Below are positions 26,872-36,100 of a stretch of 64,000 nt of DNA, piece after piece. The translations under genes were made by a program, and so were the position numbers. This stretch comes from JBGSYJ01 sp041748075. GTDB lineage: Bacteria > Acidobacteriota > Thermoanaerobaculia > Gp7-AA8. How positions within the stretch are numbered: position 1 is the stretch's first letter; each line of letters begins with the position of its first letter. The stretch spans positions 124,001 to 188,000 of the forward strand of contig JBGTDX010000105.1 in the NCBI GenBank assembly GCA_041748075.1. The letters are read 5' to 3'. The notes under the pieces were generated by a model. That model saw nothing but the letters and a program-made list of their open reading frames with translations. It was not told where the DNA came from and searched no databases.

Positions 26872-28419
26872 CTAGTGCCGGAAGTGCCGCTCCCCGGTAA
26901 ACAGCATTGCAATTCCACGCTCATCTGCCGCGGAGATCACTTCCTCGTCGCGAACCGATCCGCCCGGTTGTGCGACCGCCGTGACTCCGGCGTCGATCAC
27001 GATGTCGAGTCCATCGCGAAAAGGAAAAAAGGCGTCGGACGCGCAGACTGTTCCATTCGTGGGAAGCACCGATTTGGTGATCGCCAGTTTCGCGGCATCG
27101 ACTCGGCTCATCTGCCCGGCTCCAATGCCTGCTGATTGATTGCGACGGGTCAATACGATTGCGTTCGACTTCACATGAGCGCAGAGAATCCAGGCGAACT
27201 CGAGGGCCTCCATCTCCGTTCCGGTTGGCGCCTTCTTCGTAACCACCTTCCACGTGTCGGCACCAGCGAACTCGTCCGATGTCTGTAGCAGGAACCCGCC
27301 AGCGGCGGTTCGCAGCTCCATCGGCACCTGCAGGGGACCGGAGGAAACCAGGCGAAGATTTTTTTTTCTACCGAGGAGCTCCAGAGCTTCGGCGGAGAAC
27401 GACGGGGCAACGATGACTTCGAGGAACATCGACTCGAGCAGCGAAGCCGATCTCCCGTCGAGCTCTCTGTTGCAGGCGATTACCCCGCCAAATGCCGAAA
27501 CAGGGTCGGCCTCGATCGCCAGCCGGAGGGCCTCGTCGATCGCAGCTCCCATTCCCGCGCCACACGGATTCGTGTGCTTGATGACCGCGCATGCCGGATC
27601 CCCGAAATCGCCGACCAGCCGCCATGCGGCATCCAGGTCCGCTATGTTGTTGTATGACAGTTCCTTGCCCTGGAGTTGCTCGAAGCCCGGCGTCGATCTC
27701 GCGGCTGGCGCGTAGAACGCTGCGGCCTGCTGGGGATTCTCGCCGTAGCGAAGATCCTGGATCTTCCGGAAGGGAAGAAAGAACGAGTCCGGGAACAGAG
27801 GCCTGTCGGAGCTTCGAGACGACAGGAACTCTGCGATCAAAGCATCATAGGACGCAGTTTTCCGGAAGACCGCAATCGCTGCTTCCCGGCGGAACTCGTC
27901 CGTGACATCTCCCTGGTCCATCTCGGTCATGAAGCGGGCATATTGCGACGGGTCGCAGAGTGGAAGGACGTGGCGATGGTTTTTCGCCGCCGCCCGCAGC
28001 ATCGACGGTCCACCGACGTCGATCTGTTCGATCGCGTCAGCAACGCTCACATCCGGCGTGGAGATCGTTGATTCGAAGGGATAAAGATTTACGACGACGA
28101 GATCGATGTCCGGAATCTTATGGACCGTCGATTCCTCGGCGTGATCCGGATTGTCGCGATCGTAGAGGATGGCCCCGAACACGCGCGGAGTGAGCGTCTT
28201 GACTCGTCCGCCGAATACTTCCGGCGCGCCGGACCAGGAAGCGATCGACGTGACGGGAAGTCCCGCATCGGAGAGGTGACGGGCCGTTCCCCCGGTCGAG
28301 AGAATCTCGACGTTGCGTTGCGCGAGAAACCGGGCCAGTTCGACGATTCCCGTCTTGTCGGACACCGAAAGGATCGCGCGTCGTATCGCTCGGCTCACCA
28401 GGTGATCACCGCTGGCCAC
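26872..28419 (-). CDS. purH: Bifunctional AICAR formyltransferase/IMP cyclohydrolase
   Basis: A 515-aa PurH with IMP cyclohydrolase signatures (AILSVSDKTGIVELARFL, ILSTGGTARHLSDAGLPV) and AICAR transformylase motifs (ELSYNNIADLDAAWRL, CAVIKHTNPCGAG, AKLAITKSVLPTNGTVCASDA with the catalytic Lys-His region, and GITAVAQPGGSVRDEEV-type end, here GVTAVAQPGG). It completes IMP synthesis in the cytosol. The start at GTG 28419 overlaps the upstream gene by 14 bp; an internal GTG at 28398 would give VSRAIRRAILSVSDK. Full length. Confidence 0.97.
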   Translation of the reverse strand: MASGDHLVSRAIRRAILSVSDKTGIVELARFLAQRNVEILSTGGTARHLSDAGLPVTSIASWSGAPEVFGGRVKTLTPRVFGAILYDRDNPDHAEESTVHKIPDIDLVVVNLYPFESTISTPDVSVADAIEQIDVGGPSMLRAAAKNHRHVLPLCDPSQYARFMTEMDQGDVTDEFRREAAIAVFRKTASYDALIAEFLSSRSSDRPLFPDSFFLPFRKIQDLRYGENPQQAAAFYAPAARSTPGFEQLQGKELSYNNIADLDAAWRLVGDFGDPACAVIKHTNPCGAGMGAAIDEALRLAIEADPVSAFGGVIACNRELDGRSASLLESMFLEVIVAPSFSAEALELLGRKKNLRLVSSGPLQVPMELRTAAGGFLLQTSDEFAGADTWKVVTKKAPTGTEMEALEFAWILCAHVKSNAIVLTRRNQSAGIGAGQMSRVDAAKLAITKSVLPTNGTVCASDAFFPFRDGLDIVIDAGVTAVAQPGGSVRDEEVISAADERGIAMLFTGERHFRH

Positions 28420-29191
28420 CGCCGTTGGCCGGCGGAGACGGCAGAGAGGACGCAGACCGGTTCAGCAGGAGCGTACCGCGGCGCATTGCGGCGGCGGATC
28501 GCACGTCTCCACCCACTTCTTTCCAGATGTGGTAGTAGACGTTGACAAGGTCCGTGACTGCATGCGAGTACGAGAGTGATGCCACGCCGAAGGCCGTGGA
28601 GCGATCGTCGAATTCGGCCGAGGTCCGTCTGCGACCATCGCGAAAATATTCATCACCGAGCAGGGGATAGTAAACGGCCGAACGGGTCACTGACCCCGCG
28701 ATGAAGCTCTGCAGCTGAAATGGTTCAGACAGGCCGTAGAAGATCGTCGGAACGGCGGTCAGTCGTCTCTCGAGATAGGCTTCGAAATCAGTCTGAGAGG
28801 CTGCAAGGCGCGGGTCTGAATCAGAGGTCTTGAAAGGGTTGTTGGCGTCTCCTATCAGATGGGCAACCCGTCCCAGAGATTCTACGAATGAAGAGACCGG
28901 ACGCCGTTCGCGCATGATGCTGATGGAGGTGCGTACCTCGCGCTGAATCCTGTTCGGCAGTTGACCATGCTTGCGGTTGAGGAAAAAGAAGTGGAGCTCC
29001 TGCGACTCGGCGCGTCGCGCTTCGTCGATACCTCGCTGATATTCAGCGGGATACTTCTCGATCAGTAGCCGCATGTCCGGCGGCGCAAGCTGAGCCGCTT
29101 TGGATGCGATTTTTACGTCGGTAGCCCGAGTCCAGGCAAACGCCGGCATTCCACAGGCGATCGCGAGCAGCATGATGACGGTGAATTTCAT
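28406..29191 (-). CDS. Secreted zinc-dependent phospholipase C / S1-P1 nuclease-like protein
   Basis: A 261-aa protein with signal peptide MKFTVIMLLAIACGMPAFA and mature N-terminal Trp (W20). In this superfamily the free amino group of Trp1 ligates zinc, so cleavage leaving Trp first is telling. The central VAHLIGDANNPF matches the family motif AHYxGDxHQP, with His and Asp kept. Further His/Asp residues lie in SYSHAVTDLVNVYYHIWKE near the end. The H of the usual W..H start is replaced (WTRATDVKIA), so a complete three-zinc site is uncertain. Its stop overlaps the purH start by 14 bp. Confidence 0.6.
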   Translation of the reverse strand: MKFTVIMLLAIACGMPAFAWTRATDVKIASKAAQLAPPDMRLLIEKYPAEYQRGIDEARRAESQELHFFFLNRKHGQLPNRIQREVRTSISIMRERRPVSSFVESLGRVAHLIGDANNPFKTSDSDPRLAASQTDFEAYLERRLTAVPTIFYGLSEPFQLQSFIAGSVTRSAVYYPLLGDEYFRDGRRRTSAEFDDRSTAFGVASLSYSHAVTDLVNVYYHIWKEVGGDVRSAAAMRRGTLLLNRSASSLPSPPANGGGQR

Positions 29192-29224
29192 TGTGTTCGA
29201 TCTTACGGGGGGTTTGAAGGGGAG

Positions 29225-29854
29225 TCAACGCGATTGAGAACTGTCCGGCTCGAACGTCCGGACGAATGCCGGATGGTTGCGGATCGCCTCGAGCGATTGC
29301 TCGAGCAGTTCTCTATGGCTCGGATTGTTGAGCCATGTGGATCGTCCGGAGGGATGCGGAAGAACGATCACGTCGAAGATGTGCGATGAGCGTGTGACAC
29401 GGTGTTCCCGGCCGACCGATCGCGACAACGTCGCCTCACCGGTCAGGACGAGTGCCGCAAGCGTTCCTACCGCAACGACCAGATCCGGCTTCAGAAGGTC
29501 GAGCTCCCGGTCGAGATGGTGACCGCAGTTCGAGATCTCGACCGGATCGGGAACCCGATCCCCACCGCCTTTGAGATTCTTCCCCGGAAAACAGCGAATC
29601 ACAGCGCCTATATAAACTCTCTCTCGAAACTTCGATTCGGAAACCCCGAGCGTGGCGAACCATTGAAAGAGCCGCCTGCCGGCCGTGTACGCGAACGGCC
29701 GCTTTTCGACCACTTCCCTCGGTCCCGGCGCCTGGCCAATCAGCATGACTTTCGCGCCTTCCACCGCACCCGTGACGGGCTCGCCGATCACAGAGGGACA
29801 GGATCTGCATGAGAAAAGGTTTCGCAGGTGCGCGGAGAAGAGAGGGGAGGACAT
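29225..29854 (-). CDS. Iron-sulfur uracil-DNA glycosylase family protein
   Basis: A 209-aa protein of the UDG superfamily. It has CRSC at 16-19, motif A VMLIGQAPGPREVVEKRPF (40-54), and more cysteines at about 88 (IRCFPG) and 110 (SNCGHHL), making the four-cysteine cluster of family 4/5 enzymes. The final motif is VLPHPSGRSTWLNN. It removes uracil from DNA. Motif A has QAPG where family 4 usually has EAPG. It heads the minus-strand group with the phospholipase-like gene, purH, kdsC and the acyltransferase; gaps are 33 bp or less up to purH. Confidence 0.87.
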   Translation of the reverse strand: MSSPLFSAHLRNLFSCRSCPSVIGEPVTGAVEGAKVMLIGQAPGPREVVEKRPFAYTAGRRLFQWFATLGVSESKFRERVYIGAVIRCFPGKNLKGGGDRVPDPVEISNCGHHLDRELDLLKPDLVVAVGTLAALVLTGEATLSRSVGREHRVTRSSHIFDVIVLPHPSGRSTWLNNPSHRELLEQSLEAIRNHPAFVRTFEPDSSQSR

Positions 29855-29942
29855 TTGAGAGATTACGGATGAATGGTCTGGTGGCTCGTGTCATCCGGAG
29901 ATCAGATGACGGTTCCGATCATTCTGGCGAGGGATGACACAC

Positions 29943-31580
29943 TCATGTCGTCGATACAGGGTGGTGACCCGGAACCTCGGTGGAGCTTTCGACTTCCTCT
30001 TTCGCTTCCCAGGGACGGCTGATGACACAGGAGTTGATGCCGCCGATCCCCATGCTCATCTTTCCGCTATATCCACCCTTGATGGTGCATCCGGTCTCGT
30101 GGACGAACCTCGCCTCATGCAGCTTCACGTCTGCGTGCAGCTCGCCTTCTGCGAGAACCGTGGGGAACAAAGACCCATTCGACATCCCGAGGTGTTGTGC
30201 CGTCAGCTCCCATCCACCGCCGACCGACATACCGTGTCCAAACGTTCCCTTCCGTGCAGTGAAAAGAACGTCGTGGGGCAAAATCTCGAGTGAATGCTCG
30301 ATCTCGGAAGCGTCTCCGGGAGTCGCTGTCGCGTGCATATCCCAGTTGCTGATCTGAGAAGGGTCGAGGTTCTCGAGGGCCTGCCGCATTGCGAGCTGCG
30401 GGCCGTCTCTGGATGGGGTGATGATGTGGTGCGCATCCGATGATGCCCCTACGGTGATGATCTCCATACCGACAGGCTGGAATCCCTCAGCGACCAGAGC
30501 TTCTGCGTCTCCAAGAATCCAGACACAGGACCCGCCCGACACGTGGGTACCCTTCAAGCCGGTCAAAGGGGCGGAGACGGATGCGTCCGCCGACAGGACG
30601 TTCGCGTTGTAGAACGCAGAGATGCTGAGAGGGTGGGGTGGAGGATCGCTCATCCCGATCACGACGGCCTTCGCATCACCGGAACGAATCGCGTCCAGCG
30701 CCATCTTGATCGCGATTCCAAAGGAAGCGCAGGCTGCCACCGGAGCGTAGGCGGAACCGTGGATCCGCCCGATCATGGAGATCTGGGCTGCACCGATGTT
30801 CGCGATGTTCCAGAGGAGATTTGGCGAAACGGAAGCCCAGGGCTCTTCCGGGCAACCCCATTCCTTGTTGAGAGCCCGAATTCTGTTGATCTTCTGACGG
30901 ATGTTGCCCAGCTTGGCCGCTCCGGACGACGGCGGAATCGGCTCGGACTGAATCCGAGCCGCCTCGAACAGGTACGCAGCCAGCGCGTCGCTCCTGGGCG
31001 CCCAGTACGCCTCGTGCCGGTGTTTCGCGTCGATCCACGCTTCGCTTCCAATTGTCTCATCAGAAGCAGGCGGAGGCGAGTCGGGATCGACGTCACCGGC
31101 CAGATGATTGCGGAGAGCAGAGCATCGATCGGGGCTGGCCCAGAACTCGTTCCACCGTTTCTGGGCACGATCGAGACGTAACGACTCCTCGTGCTGGATC
31201 GTTAAATCTCCCAGACCGGTTCCGACGTAGATGTGACAGGCCGTCCCGAGGGACTGCAGGTATTGCTCGATGCCGGGATTTTGATCGAGGGACTGAATGA
31301 ATGCGCCGATGGAGTACTGAACGACTGGTCCCATTTTGTCCTTCAACTGGGAGAACCGAGACGAGGGAAAGCGCTCGTTCATCCAGGGCTGATAGGCATC
31401 AAAATCGAAGTCGGGGTACCCGACCAGGAAATTTGACGGTCCGAACTCCCGGAACGGCGAGAGCCACGACCGGGCACTAGCGAGGTTCCGCTCGAACGAT
31501 GCGATATCGGGGGACTTCGGAGCGACAACACCCCACCCGAAAATCCCGACCCGTTTCATCTCGCGCATGGAGGTTTCCAT
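29943..31580 (-). CDS. Beta-ketoacyl synthase-like thiolase-fold enzyme with large insertion
   Basis: A 545-aa thiolase-fold protein, well above the roughly 410 aa of FabF. The start MKRVGIFGWGVVAPKSPDIA is KAS-like. The catalytic Cys is at about 284 (VAACASFGIAIKMALDAIRSG), with His at about 416 (DMHATATPGDASEIE) and 449 (FGHGMSVGGGWELT), so the CHH triad is complete. Residues about 125-250 form an extra segment (RLDRAQKRWNEFWASPDR, then Pro-rich and helical parts) before the Cys that FabF lacks. It should condense acyl thioesters, though no acyl carrier or ketoreductase gene is next to it. The start is ATG 31580, with ATG 31568 as an alternative. It is divergent from the lipoprotein gene. 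Confidence 0.85.
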   Translation of the reverse strand: METSMREMKRVGIFGWGVVAPKSPDIASFERNLASARSWLSPFREFGPSNFLVGYPDFDFDAYQPWMNERFPSSRFSQLKDKMGPVVQYSIGAFIQSLDQNPGIEQYLQSLGTACHIYVGTGLGDLTIQHEESLRLDRAQKRWNEFWASPDRCSALRNHLAGDVDPDSPPPASDETIGSEAWIDAKHRHEAYWAPRSDALAAYLFEAARIQSEPIPPSSGAAKLGNIRQKINRIRALNKEWGCPEEPWASVSPNLLWNIANIGAAQISMIGRIHGSAYAPVAACASFGIAIKMALDAIRSGDAKAVVIGMSDPPPHPLSISAFYNANVLSADASVSAPLTGLKGTHVSGGSCVWILGDAEALVAEGFQPVGMEIITVGASSDAHHIITPSRDGPQLAMRQALENLDPSQISNWDMHATATPGDASEIEHSLEILPHDVLFTARKGTFGHGMSVGGGWELTAQHLGMSNGSLFPTVLAEGELHADVKLHEARFVHETGCTIKGGYSGKMSMGIGGINSCVISRPWEAKEEVESSTEVPGHHPVSTT

Positions 31581-31705
31581 TGTACCAATCCTGTCAGGCT
31601 TCTTGCATAGTGCAGACGATCGATGCCGACTCGCGGCAAATGCAAAGATCGCCACATGAGCGAAATGATCGTTCGAATGAATCCTCACGCCACAAACCAA
31701 AGGGG

Positions 31706-31975
31706 ATGCAATTGACGACAAACACAGCTCTGCTCGTTTTGATTCTCTCGAGCTCCATGGCAGTTGCCGGCTGCTCGCCTCGTGAGACCTCCACCGAAAC
31801 CGTGCAGACGGGCACCATCGCCCCGGCAACCGTTCCTACGAGTGACACGGATGTACAGTTGCCGACCACACAGACGACCGAAATCGGGGAAGAACGCTCT
31901 CCGAACGAAGGGGGGATTCCGGGCGAAGAGGGGAGTCTGAGCCCTACGCCATCTCCTGTTTCTACGCCGCGTTGA
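31706..31975 (+). CDS. Small putative lipoprotein
   Basis: About 89 aa. Residues 3-20 form a signal peptide ending in the lipobox AVAGC (LLVLILSSSMAVAGCSPRE), followed by a low-complexity Thr/Pro/Glu/Ser-rich tail (TSTETVQTGTIAPATVPTS) with no domain. The start is ATG 31706, or TTG 31712, which has AGGGG at better spacing. The frame is open from 31499 but the upstream part overlaps the divergent ketosynthase start. Function is unknown. Confidence 0.55.
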   Translation: MQLTTNTALLVLILSSSMAVAGCSPRETSTETVQTGTIAPATVPTSDTDVQLPTTQTTEIGEERSPNEGGIPGEEGSLSPTPSPVSTPR

Positions 31976-32171
31976 AGCGCGGATCTCACCCCGCGGCGGG
32001 AGTCGCGATAACGCCTTCCTGCAGGAACTGAACCCTTCCAGACGCACACACCGAATTGAAGTTCGGTGCGCCGGATCCCGCTTCGAGAGGCTTTATAGGA
32101 CCACGGCTGCATGCGTCCTGCCCGTCCCGTCCGGAACCCGTCGTCGATGATATCGTTCTCGATACGTTCGC

Positions 32172-33164
32172 ATGGCAAGCGCAATCTCTTCCCTCTACCA
32201 GCCCCTCATCAGTCGCGACGTGGATTCGATTCCGCAGGCCGTGCGACAGTTCCGGCGACAGCACTCCTCGATTGAACTGCTCGAAGCAGTGACACGCTTT
32301 GCTGTACTCGCATTCAGTCCCTCGCAACATTCCAGACACGCCGTGCTGGCCTGTCTCGCCGCCCATTCGCTGCGCAATGAGCCGGGGCTCGAGATCGATG
32401 AGCTGATCACCGCCTGCGCGATCTACACCGCGCAGAGCCGTCCTCCGTGGAGCGAGCCTCCCATCACCGACCCCCCGGATCTTGATCCCTCGGAGTCTCC
32501 CGATCGCCGGACGCTGAGCGAAGCGATCATCAGCGGCGATCGTCTCAAGGCTGAACGGTGGCTCGCGGCCAACCTACAGGATCCGAAACTCGGACGCGAG
32601 CTCCTGGAGATTGCAGCTGACGATCTAGCCGATCAGGGACACAAACTGATTCTCACCGCGGCCGCGGTCAGGTTGTCCCGCATCATGGGAGAGAAGGGGA
32701 TGTTTGCGACGCTGAGACTCGCAACTGCCGAGTGGACCGCCTATCGAGAACCTGTGCCGGAGCTCCAGGCACCAAAGATGGCTCCCCGGGCCCTTGCTGC
32801 GATATTGATCGATCGGCTGACAGCAATGGCTGGCGACACGATCTCGTTTCACGCCATCGAGCTCTATGATGCAGCGCTCGAAGCGGTGAAGCTCGGGGCA
32901 TCCGACTCCGTGGAGGCTCGTGTCCGCGCCCACCTGGAGCTCACCCATTCGGACAATGACGGGTCGATCACGCGCGTCGAAGAAATCGAACTGATCCCGC
33001 CCGTGTATGCTCTGGGACGCGACTATGCTCAGTACCTTCTTGCAACTGCGATAAGCCACCGTATGACATCCCGATTTCCCGATCTTCCGTGCGATCAGAT
33101 TGTCCGCGCGTCCCTGTACAACCTGAAACATGGACCCTCTTTCGAGGACTGGAGTTTTGCTTGA
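32172..33164 (+). CDS. Unknown alpha-helical protein, 330 aa
   Basis: No family recognised. It is soluble with no signal peptide; mostly amphipathic helices, starting IAQ-like (MASAISSLYQPLISRDVDSI), with a Pro-rich linker (PPITDPPDLDPSESPDRR, residues about 97-113) between two helical halves. Conserved-looking patches include DRLKAERWLAANLQDP and HKLILTAAAVRLSRIMGEKG. One possible reading is a repeat-like HD/questin-oxidase-like helical fold, which I could not support. It is coupled to the next gene: its TGA overlaps the TTG start of dacB. Confidence 0.7.
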   Translation: MASAISSLYQPLISRDVDSIPQAVRQFRRQHSSIELLEAVTRFAVLAFSPSQHSRHAVLACLAAHSLRNEPGLEIDELITACAIYTAQSRPPWSEPPITDPPDLDPSESPDRRTLSEAIISGDRLKAERWLAANLQDPKLGRELLEIAADDLADQGHKLILTAAAVRLSRIMGEKGMFATLRLATAEWTAYREPVPELQAPKMAPRALAAILIDRLTAMAGDTISFHAIELYDAALEAVKLGASDSVEARVRAHLELTHSDNDGSITRVEEIELIPPVYALGRDYAQYLLATAISHRMTSRFPDLPCDQIVRASLYNLKHGPSFEDWSFA

Positions 33165-34588
33165 ATCGTCGATGGTCACTTACCGTAGTTTCTCTTTCGC
33201 TCATGTTGTCGGGAGCTTGCGCTACCGCGCCTCGCCCGGTCGACACGGTTCCATCGCTGCAGGCGGTGGTTGCGCGGGAGATGGCAGCCCCGCCGCTGCA
33301 CCATGCTCTATGGGGTGTTCTGATCGAGGATGAACAGGGAAGGGTACTGGCCGAGCACAACGCATCCACACTCATGATGCCGGCTTCGAATCGCAAGGTC
33401 CTCGTCTCCGCATTTGCAGCCGAGTGCCTGGGTCTGGCAGCAACCCTACCTACCGAGTTGTGGATTGACGGCGAAGTGCAGGGGTCGGTGCTGGTTGGCG
33501 ATGTGATCCTCAAGGGCGGAGCGGATCCCTCTCTGGGGGGCCGTTACGAAGCCGACAGAGACGTTCGTCTCGCGCCGTTCATCGACGCCCTGCGGGACCG
33601 TGGAATCACCTCCATTCAGGGCGATGTCGTCGCGGATGTTTCGCTTTTCAGCCGCGAGACGATCCCGGGCAGCTGGAAGAACAACAACCTCGGCGCTGCT
33701 TATGCAGCTCCTGTCGACGCCCTCGCTTTCAATGAGAATGTGATCGGATACCGGGCGGTCACGAATGTATGCGGCGAGCCTTCGATTACCGTCGATCCGC
33801 ATTTCGTCGAGGTCGCTTCGAATGTGAGTTGTGGGCCGGCCACAGAATTCGTCGTGAGCTCGACCGAATCCAACGAACTGAAGGTCTCGGGCACGACCGG
33901 TCAGCCAGCCACGACCGTGAGTCGAGTCGTGGCCGTCGAAGAGCCGGGACTTTTCGCGGGCCAGGCCCTCGCTGATCTGCTGGTTCGGCATGGGATCGAG
34001 CTCGCAGGGACGGTTCGACTTCATTTCGCACCGCAGGAGTGGGACGAGCGACTGGCCGTGATTCAGTCTCCTCCACTCTTCTTTCTTCTGTCCACGGTCC
34101 TGAAGAACAGCCAGAACCTGTACGCGGAGATGTTGTTCCGCGCCAGCGCGATGGGTCCAGCCCCGATCAGTTACGACGATGCGAGGGCTGCAGAAGAGGC
34201 TTTCCTGACAACCGGAGCCGGCCTGGGCGACGGGCAGTTCTATTCGGCCGATGGCAGTGGGCTGTCGCCGGAGAACATGGTGACGCCGGCAGCCATGGTC
34301 AAGGCATTCCGTCACCTATATGAGCCAGGCCGCAGACATGTCTTCTACTCGTTACTCGCGACCCCCGGAGAAGGCGGAACTCTTCGGAACCGGCTGGGAG
34401 GCCTCGAGGATCGCATGCGCGGAAAGACGGGAACCATCAATGGCGTCAGCGCGCTAAGCGGTTATGTCCTGATGCCGGACGAGTCGGTGCGGTTCTTTTC
34501 GATCATCGTCAATCACCATCTGTCGACAGCGTCAGTCGTGCAGGCGGCGGCCGATCGGATCGTCCAGAGGCTGGCAATGTTTCCCTGA
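33161..34588 (+). CDS. dacB: D-alanyl-D-alanine carboxypeptidase/endopeptidase (PBP4, DacB type), lipoprotein
   Basis: A 475-aa penicillin-binding protein. The N-terminus is a lipoprotein signal (SLTVVSLSLMLSGAC). The class C PBP motifs are all present: SxxK in MMPASNRKVLVSAF, SxN in VLKNSQNLYAEML, and KTG in MRGKTGTINGVSALSG. It trims peptidoglycan stem peptides in the periplasm. The chosen start is TTG 33161 because GGAG is 6-7 bases upstream and it begins directly at the signal peptide; an ATG at 33089 would include 24 residues translated over the neighbouring gene. The TTG forms a TTGA overlap with the stop of the upstream gene. Confidence 0.93.
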   Translation: MNRRWSLTVVSLSLMLSGACATAPRPVDTVPSLQAVVAREMAAPPLHHALWGVLIEDEQGRVLAEHNASTLMMPASNRKVLVSAFAAECLGLAATLPTELWIDGEVQGSVLVGDVILKGGADPSLGGRYEADRDVRLAPFIDALRDRGITSIQGDVVADVSLFSRETIPGSWKNNNLGAAYAAPVDALAFNENVIGYRAVTNVCGEPSITVDPHFVEVASNVSCGPATEFVVSSTESNELKVSGTTGQPATTVSRVVAVEEPGLFAGQALADLLVRHGIELAGTVRLHFAPQEWDERLAVIQSPPLFFLLSTVLKNSQNLYAEMLFRASAMGPAPISYDDARAAEEAFLTTGAGLGDGQFYSADGSGLSPENMVTPAAMVKAFRHLYEPGRRHVFYSLLATPGEGGTLRNRLGGLEDRMRGKTGTINGVSALSGYVLMPDESVRFFSIIVNHHLSTASVVQAAADRIVQRLAMFP

Positions 34589-34701
34589 AGGCCAAATAAG
34601 AGAATTTCTGTCGAGGGTAACCGGTTCGAGTGATTGCGACGGATTTCATTCCATTAGAGGACGTTTCTCGCTATTCTGAGCTTCGAACAAAGGGGTGACA
34701 T

Positions 34702-36069
34702 TTGCAAGCAGCTCGGTATCTAGTGAGTACGGTAATGGTTGTCTGTCTATCGGTTTCGCTTTTTGGGTCGACACCGGTCCCGGCGTCGTTCGGCTTTGGT
34801 TTCCCTCCAGCGGTGAGCGATGAGATCCTGTTCACTCCTCCATACGTTAATACCGTCGGGGCATTCAACTGTGGCCCGCTTCAACGGACCCCCGACATGG
34901 CCTGGAATGGGCGAGAGCACTTGGGGGTCTGGGCCGAGGACACTCCCTTTTCGACGATTCATGCCGCACGATTGAGCGTGTCCGGGCTTCAGAAGGATGC
35001 CCGGGGCTTTGTCGTCGGACCGAATCAGAATTCGTTCCAGAGTTTTCCCGCCGTCGCCTCGGACGGACAGAGTTTTCTCGTAGTCTGGAACGAGAGGTTG
35101 CCCACGACGCCCGTGCGATACGAGCTCAAGGCACGCAGGATCATCGGTGGCGGTCCCCAGTTCGAACCGATTCTGACCCTGGAAAACAATCTCGATCCGG
35201 ACAGCCGCCCGGCGGTCGCATGGGGCGGCGCATCCTATCTGGTCGTCTGGGAGTCCCGCAGGGCGACGGAAAAGTTCCTCGCCGCGAGTCTGATCACTCC
35301 GGAGGGCATCGTCCTCAGTCCGGCGGGTTTCGAGGTGAGCACGAGTTTCGGACGGAATCCGTCGCTTCCCGACATCGTCTGGAGTGGCACGCACTTCATG
35401 GTCGTGTGGGGTGAGGGCGATCGGGCAACCGACTGCGGCATGGTGATCTGCCCCTTTGGTCCGATGACGGACATCCGCGGACGGCGGGTGTCGGCGACCG
35501 GGTTTATCTTCGACCCGGAAGCGATCGAGATTTCGAGCTCCGACGAGCTCCAGTTCCGGCCGACGGTTGCCTGGGATGGCTCGAGCCATCTGGTGACCTG
35601 GTCGAGGGTCGAAAACGGCAGCGAGATCGGAATCGTGGGGCGTAGAGTCTCTTCAGAGGGAATCGTTCTCTTTCCCGACGAACCGCCACTTTTCCTCGTT
35701 CCCCAGACCGGCGAGGAGCTGATTCATGGAGAAGTGGCCTCGGACGGCACCGGATTCCTCATTGCGTGGCAGGTCGCACTTCCGGATGACTCCGTCTGGG
35801 GCAGCCGTGTGGCTCCGAATGGATCTCCGATCGACCTCGACAGAATAGGCGGCGGCTTCGCCATCTCGAGAGAGCGAGAAGATGAGGACGACATTTCGGT
35901 TCTCGTCCGTCCTGATGGGCGTGCATTGGTCTCCTATCGTCGCGAAGTGGCGAATGATCCCTGTGGGGCCTCGCGCGTGGCGTTTCGAATTCTGGGAGAG
36001 CCTGTCCCGGAACCGGAACCGGAACCCGAGCCGGAAAGACGGCGGTTACGACCGGCGAAGCGGCCCTGA
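34702..36069 (+). CDS. Secreted repeat protein (beta-propeller-like)
   Basis: A 455-aa exported protein. The N-terminal signal is RYLVSTVMVVCLSVSLFGS. The mature region carries about seven copies of the pattern PxVAWDGxxFLVVWxxR, roughly every 50-60 residues (DMAWNGREHLGVWAED, AVASDGQSFLVVWNER, AVAWGGASYLVVWESR, DIVWSGTHFMVVWGEG, TVAWDGSSHLVTWSR, EVASDGTGFLIAWQ). This suits a propeller built of four-strand blades. The C-terminus is PEPEPEPEPE followed by RRRLRP. Start is TTG 34702 with AGGGGTG upstream. Function is unknown; it is common in predatory and soil bacteria. Confidence 0.75.
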   Translation: MQAARYLVSTVMVVCLSVSLFGSTPVPASFGFGFPPAVSDEILFTPPYVNTVGAFNCGPLQRTPDMAWNGREHLGVWAEDTPFSTIHAARLSVSGLQKDARGFVVGPNQNSFQSFPAVASDGQSFLVVWNERLPTTPVRYELKARRIIGGGPQFEPILTLENNLDPDSRPAVAWGGASYLVVWESRRATEKFLAASLITPEGIVLSPAGFEVSTSFGRNPSLPDIVWSGTHFMVVWGEGDRATDCGMVICPFGPMTDIRGRRVSATGFIFDPEAIEISSSDELQFRPTVAWDGSSHLVTWSRVENGSEIGIVGRRVSSEGIVLFPDEPPLFLVPQTGEELIHGEVASDGTGFLIAWQVALPDDSVWGSRVAPNGSPIDLDRIGGGFAISREREDEDDISVLVRPDGRALVSYRREVANDPCGASRVAFRILGEPVPEPEPEPEPERRRLRPAKRP

Positions 36070-36100
36070 GCCGCCGAATCAGCCCTGAGCCGCCGAATCA
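36063..36100. repeat. Perfect 19-bp tandem duplication spanning two stop codons
   Basis: GCCCTGAGCCGCCGAATCA at 36063-36081 is repeated exactly at 36082-36100. The first copy contains the stop of the repeat protein (TGA 36067-36069) and the second ends on the stop of the convergent NDH-2 gene (36098-36100). Confidence 0.9.
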
